Source of the DNA: Stropharia rugosoannulata
Lineage: Eukaryota; Basidiomycota; Agaricomycetes; Agaricales; Strophariaceae
Direction of reading: 5' to 3'
Length of the DNA stretch: 64,000 nucleotides
Assembly: GCA_028532985.1 (NCBI GenBank)
Contig: JANCIK010000006.1
Location: forward strand, 3,534,001 to 3,598,000
In this document: positions 60,340 through 64,000 of the stretch, in pieces
How the letters are laid out: every line of letters begins with the position of its first letter
Position numbering within the stretch: position 1 is the first letter of the stretch
Position numbers and translations under genes: made by a program
Notes under the pieces: generated by a model
What the model was told of the DNA's origin: nothing
The model's input: only the letters and a program-made list of their open reading frames with translations
The model's database searches: none

Positions 60340-61745
60340 ACTTGTTGCACCGCTCGCCGCGGGGCCTCGACCCCAAACAAAGTGCGCACGTAAATCGTCT
60401 GTTATGCCTCATTTCGAGTCTTTTTATGGATTTAAAACGGGCAGCGTGACAGCGTTTGCGGGAAATCGATACGTCGTGTCGAGGCATGGAGTGAGTGTGA
60501 AACATTGGGACAACAGTACAAAGACGAGCTACATAAAAGGGAAATTAGATTTGACACGCACTTGTGTTGGCGTAGCCCTTCTTGCAACACCTGAACACGA
60601 CATTTGGGCGTGTTGCGCTCACCGCAGTGCATTGACCCCGACTCAAGGTCGCATGTAAATCTTCTGTTATTCCATTCTGGGCATCATGTTCGAGATATGA
60701 GAGGGGTGGCGTGAGAGCGATCGCCGGACGTCGGTATATAGCGTCGCCACATGGAGGGGATGGTGCAGTGATGTACTTCGTGTGTAATCGCACAACGGAA
60801 CAGGTTAGCACGCAAACAAGATGTATAGCAAACATTGGACTTACATGTGTCGGCACTGCGCACAAGTGCAGCACCCCTACATAAACTCGACGTATACCCT
60901 TCACCTGGGCTACCGCTCGCCGCGGGGCATCGACCTCGGTAGCATGCACATTCAAATGTGCTGTGAAGCATGTTCTGCGGACAATGGTGCGGTGCCTGAA
61001 TGTACGGCATGAAGGTGTTTGCGGGAACGCGATATGTCGTGTCAGGACAGAGTGGGTGGTGGAGAAGTACGTCGTGCATGTAATTGCACTACTGAGGAGA
61101 TTAACAAGAAATCACAATGGACAAGGGGGAGGGAATTTACATGTGTCCGAAAAATCGATGTACACCCTTCACCTGGGCTACCGCTCGCCGTGGGGCATCG
61201 ACCCCGGCAGTATGGACGGCCTTACTTGCTGTGAGTCGTGTTTCATGGAAAGTAATGCGGCAAAGGGATGCACGGCGCGGAGACGTTTACGGGACGTTGA
61301 TACGTCGTGTCTGGACGTGTAGTGGGTGGTACATGCCAGTGGTTTCCTTCTGCGTGTAATCGTACCGTAGTAATAATTAGCAAGCAAAGAAGAAGTTCAA
61401 TGTACAGGGGACATACATGTGTTATTGCCCTGGGTGGAGCGCTGCTCGCTGCAAGCATCGACCCCAGCAGCATGGGTGTTCAAAAAATGTTCCGAGTGGT
61501 GGTACAGTGCAGCGCATAGATGCACGGCATGAAGGCGTTCGCAGGAATTTGATATGTTGTGTCAGGGCGTGTATACAGCACAGCTGTAATGTTTTCCGTT
61601 TGCCTGAGCGGTAAAACAAAGCATGAGTGTATACTACATTGACTGAGGGCAGGGACATACCCGTATAACAGAACAGGGCATATTCACCTAGTGTGGGTTT
61701 GCTTGCCGCGAGGCATCGGTCTCTCCTCACAGACAATGGCTACAT
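60340..61745. repeat. Decayed tandem array of roughly 270-bp units
   Basis: The word (C/G)CxxGGGGCaTCGACCcC recurs at about 60360, 60630 (shorter), 60912, 61192, 61452 and 61705. Each is accompanied by a TTTGCGGGAA-CGATA-GTCGTGTC word and a GTGTAATCG word in the same order. Units are well diverged. No continuous protein frame follows the period, so it is more likely a non-coding satellite than a gene array. Confidence 0.6.
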
Positions 61746-64000
61746 GGTCCTCCAGCGTCCATAGGGACATGAACTAAGACTGGTGTGTCCTAGATTAGGC
61801 AGTTTGTTGTGACTGAGCTTGAGTCTTCTGTGTGCTGGCACTTGCTGGACGCGCAATTGACACCATGTCACAAAGGGGGGCAGTCAACTGCTAATACGTG
61901 GCGTCTCTGGTAAGCCTTCTACCTTGCTAGTCATGGGACAGGTACCTCACGGTCGTTGTGCGCAGATTTGAGTCGTGTACAGGTCCCTTGGGATCGTTCA
62001 CTGGAAACAAAGGTCACCAGGATTACTGGAACACGTAGTTAGTGTCTCTGTGTGGTGAATCAGAAAGCAATACAACTTACCCGTGTCATCTCTGCACTGC
62101 TTGGGAATGCGCTGGCACGCTACCGAGCTGCTCTATGGGGCGGGTATCGAAGTTCCAGGCGCCAGGTCGTCTAGACATCACAAAGAACAAATCAGTGAGG
62201 TAAACCAAACACAACACATATCATGACTTACCTTGACACAGGTGACGGACTGGCAATATGATGAGTGGGTACTTGAATAAGAGTGAGGCTGCGACGTACT
62301 TATGATAGGTGCTGGCATGATGGCGGGACGAGAAAGAGGGTTGTACGCGAGGATCACGGCACTTACCCGCCACCTGCTAAGGGAAGCGTCACCCCCATTC
62401 CGCAACATATTTAGAGGCTATCTATAATTTTAGTGCGCTTTCCATTTAAATAATTATTTGAATACTTTAATTAGCCCTACAACGGCCATAAAGATGGGCA
62501 TATTACAATAACCTTTATTTCATATGTAGTGAAATGTCATGTATGCACCCGTATTTTAGTTCTATTCTTTCTAGATAGTCCCGGACATGCAAGAATAAAA
62601 TGTTTATCCCAGTACTTTACACACAGATAATATGAGTGCTTGTCGATTGGCTACAGTTGTTATGTGCATGGCATCATGCAACTATGCGGGCCAACCAGCA
62701 GCTGTACCTCCAGACGATTTGGAGGTCTACACTGTTTAACACGCAAGTAGACGTGGGGGAGCCAATCATCACAATTATCAATTCATTTAGCACAAACGTA
62801 CATGCATAAACTACGGCTCCCCTACCCAAGATAAGCAAGGGAGCATATCTTGCTTGAGAGGAGTCCGTTTATGACCTCATGCATAAATCTGTACATTTAA
62901 GTATCACATACATTACATTGCAATAATTCCGTCCCAGTAATGTATGGAAGCGCATATGTCTACCCAGACATGGACTACGGCAGATCACAGAGTTCTGGTC
63001 TTCCCCCCTCTTTTCTCATACAATTCCCAAAGTTAATGCCCGTAATTCCTGGGACCCTGAGTCTGTGTACTAAGCGAAGAAGTCTCGGCTGCAATTCGGA
63101 ACTTCTCACTCACCCTGCAACCTTGGAAGTTTGGTGCGTGTAAGTGTCTGTAGTGCAGAATAGATTGTTTTCTGTGTTATGTTCAATTATATCTTATTCA
63201 CGCATCTCTGGGGGGTTTTCATAGGCTATATTTAGGGCATTAACAATGTACCGAGTGTCTGTGAGGCATGAGCGTCGAGTGCGCTTGCATGCACGGCTAG
63301 AGCGTGTTGTTTGTGGCAATACACGCACTGCGCCGCTTGCTTTTATAACGACATGAATGCGGATTTCAACCACATAGACTATTTATAGTAATGATTACTG
63401 ACCTTCACGTATAACAAATCCGCCAGATATGAGTGAACGTAGATGGTAATCCATACAAAAGCACAGAGAGATCATCATATGCAAGTTATACAGAAATAAA
63501 GAGAACCGCGTGTGGCGCAAATGAGTTCCGGTTTAAAAAAAGCTTCCCTATATCCAGAAAGGAGATCCAAGCAGCGCCCAAGATTTGCATGGATCTCGCA
63601 GCTCAGAATCCACTGGGACACGTACACCCCCTCCTCCCTTACGCATTCTCGTCTGATTCAACAGAAAAATGGTGCGTGGAATTCTTCGCTTATACTAGTC
63701 TATAACGTGATTCTTTGATACCGAACAGCACCCGGTGGACTGGCTACTAACGGAATTAGTATAAACTCACGGAATATGAGTGCGCAGGGAGCGCAGGGTG
63801 AGCGCTCCTGCATCTCCCGCAGGTATAATAGGTCTTCTGTGGTTACATCAGCAAGACTGCACATTCTCGGGGTACATTGGGGCACTTGCAAGTGCTTGGG
63901 GCCGGTTGGGAAGGACTGGCGAGCGCCCAACCTTTCCCAATTAATTTAACTTGTACAATTCTCGCAGCCACACCCAATACGTACACAATATGCCACAAGT
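61746..64000. other. No supported gene; possible minus-strand spliced transcript at 62000-62410
   Basis: On the minus strand three perfect GGTAAGT donors (near 62370, 62232 and 62079) alternate with acceptor-like CATAAG, TCTAG and TTTCCAG. This outlines small exons, but the joined frame closes after about 48 codons. It could be a non-coding RNA or chance. From 62410 to 64000 I see only short unsupported frames. Confidence 0.3.

Noticed and set aside
60300..61750. CRISPR-like or repeated-gene interpretation of the tandem array
   Set aside because: Units are too long and too diverged, have no constant spacer size, and the genome is eukaryotic.

Overview
This 64-kb window is nuclear DNA of a filamentous fungus, most likely a wood-decay type agaricomycete (Basidiomycota). 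The signs are many short introns of 49 to 80 bp with GTRNGT donors, tRNA genes with introns, and gene families typical of that group: HET, NACHT NTPases with a GGTFxQ N-terminus, orphan F-box proteins, MYND fingers, RTA1 and secreted EAREP-repeat proteins. No bacterial-style operon is present. Exon boundaries were worked out by hand from splice consensus and reading-frame continuity.

Region 1 (1 to 31 kb) is gene-bearing. In order it holds: a secreted EAREP-repeat precursor (2.1-3.6 kb, +); a HET-domain gene broken by a 7-bp tandem duplication (4.2-6.3 kb, +); tRNA-Gly(GCC); a lysine/alanine-rich anchored protein (7.0-8.8 kb, -); a second tRNA-Gly; an F-box-like gene (10.1-11.9 kb, +); a small two-exon orphan (12.6-13.1 kb, -); an 11-exon orphan with repeated modules (14.8-17.1 kb, +); a second secreted AREP-repeat precursor, His/Gly-rich (17.7-18.5 kb, -); a MYND-finger gene (19.7-20.6 kb, -); an RTA1-family membrane protein (23.0-24.3 kb, +); a second F-box-like gene (24.7-26.1 kb, +); a berberine-bridge-enzyme tail fragment; a DUF302-like gene (26.9-27.6 kb, +); and two more tRNA-Gly(GCC) genes.

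Region 2 (30.8 to 57.6 kb) is a repeat-rich block built around four NACHT-type NTPase paralogues. NACHT-A is truncated by a 3.4-kb GC-rich repeat. NACHT-B and NACHT-D lie in a direct 3.05-kb segmental duplication. NACHT-C is intact on the minus strand. A second copy of the GC-rich repeat carries a nested, apparently very recent Ty1/copia retrotransposon with two 210-bp LTRs that look identical, a 5-bp target duplication and one long gag-pol frame. Between the repeats is a probable inverted-repeat-bounded element (about 39.3-42.7 kb).

Region 3 (57.6 to 64 kb) has no gene I can support. It holds a long imperfect inverted repeat (58.4-59.4 kb) and a decayed tandem array of roughly 270-bp units (60.3-61.75 kb).

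The biological theme is fungal self/non-self recognition and secretion. HET and NACHT (NLR-like) proteins are the families behind fungal incompatibility and innate-type responses, and the NACHT group here has expanded by duplication in a transposon-rich neighbourhood. The two AREP-repeat precursors are the most likely little-described secreted products.
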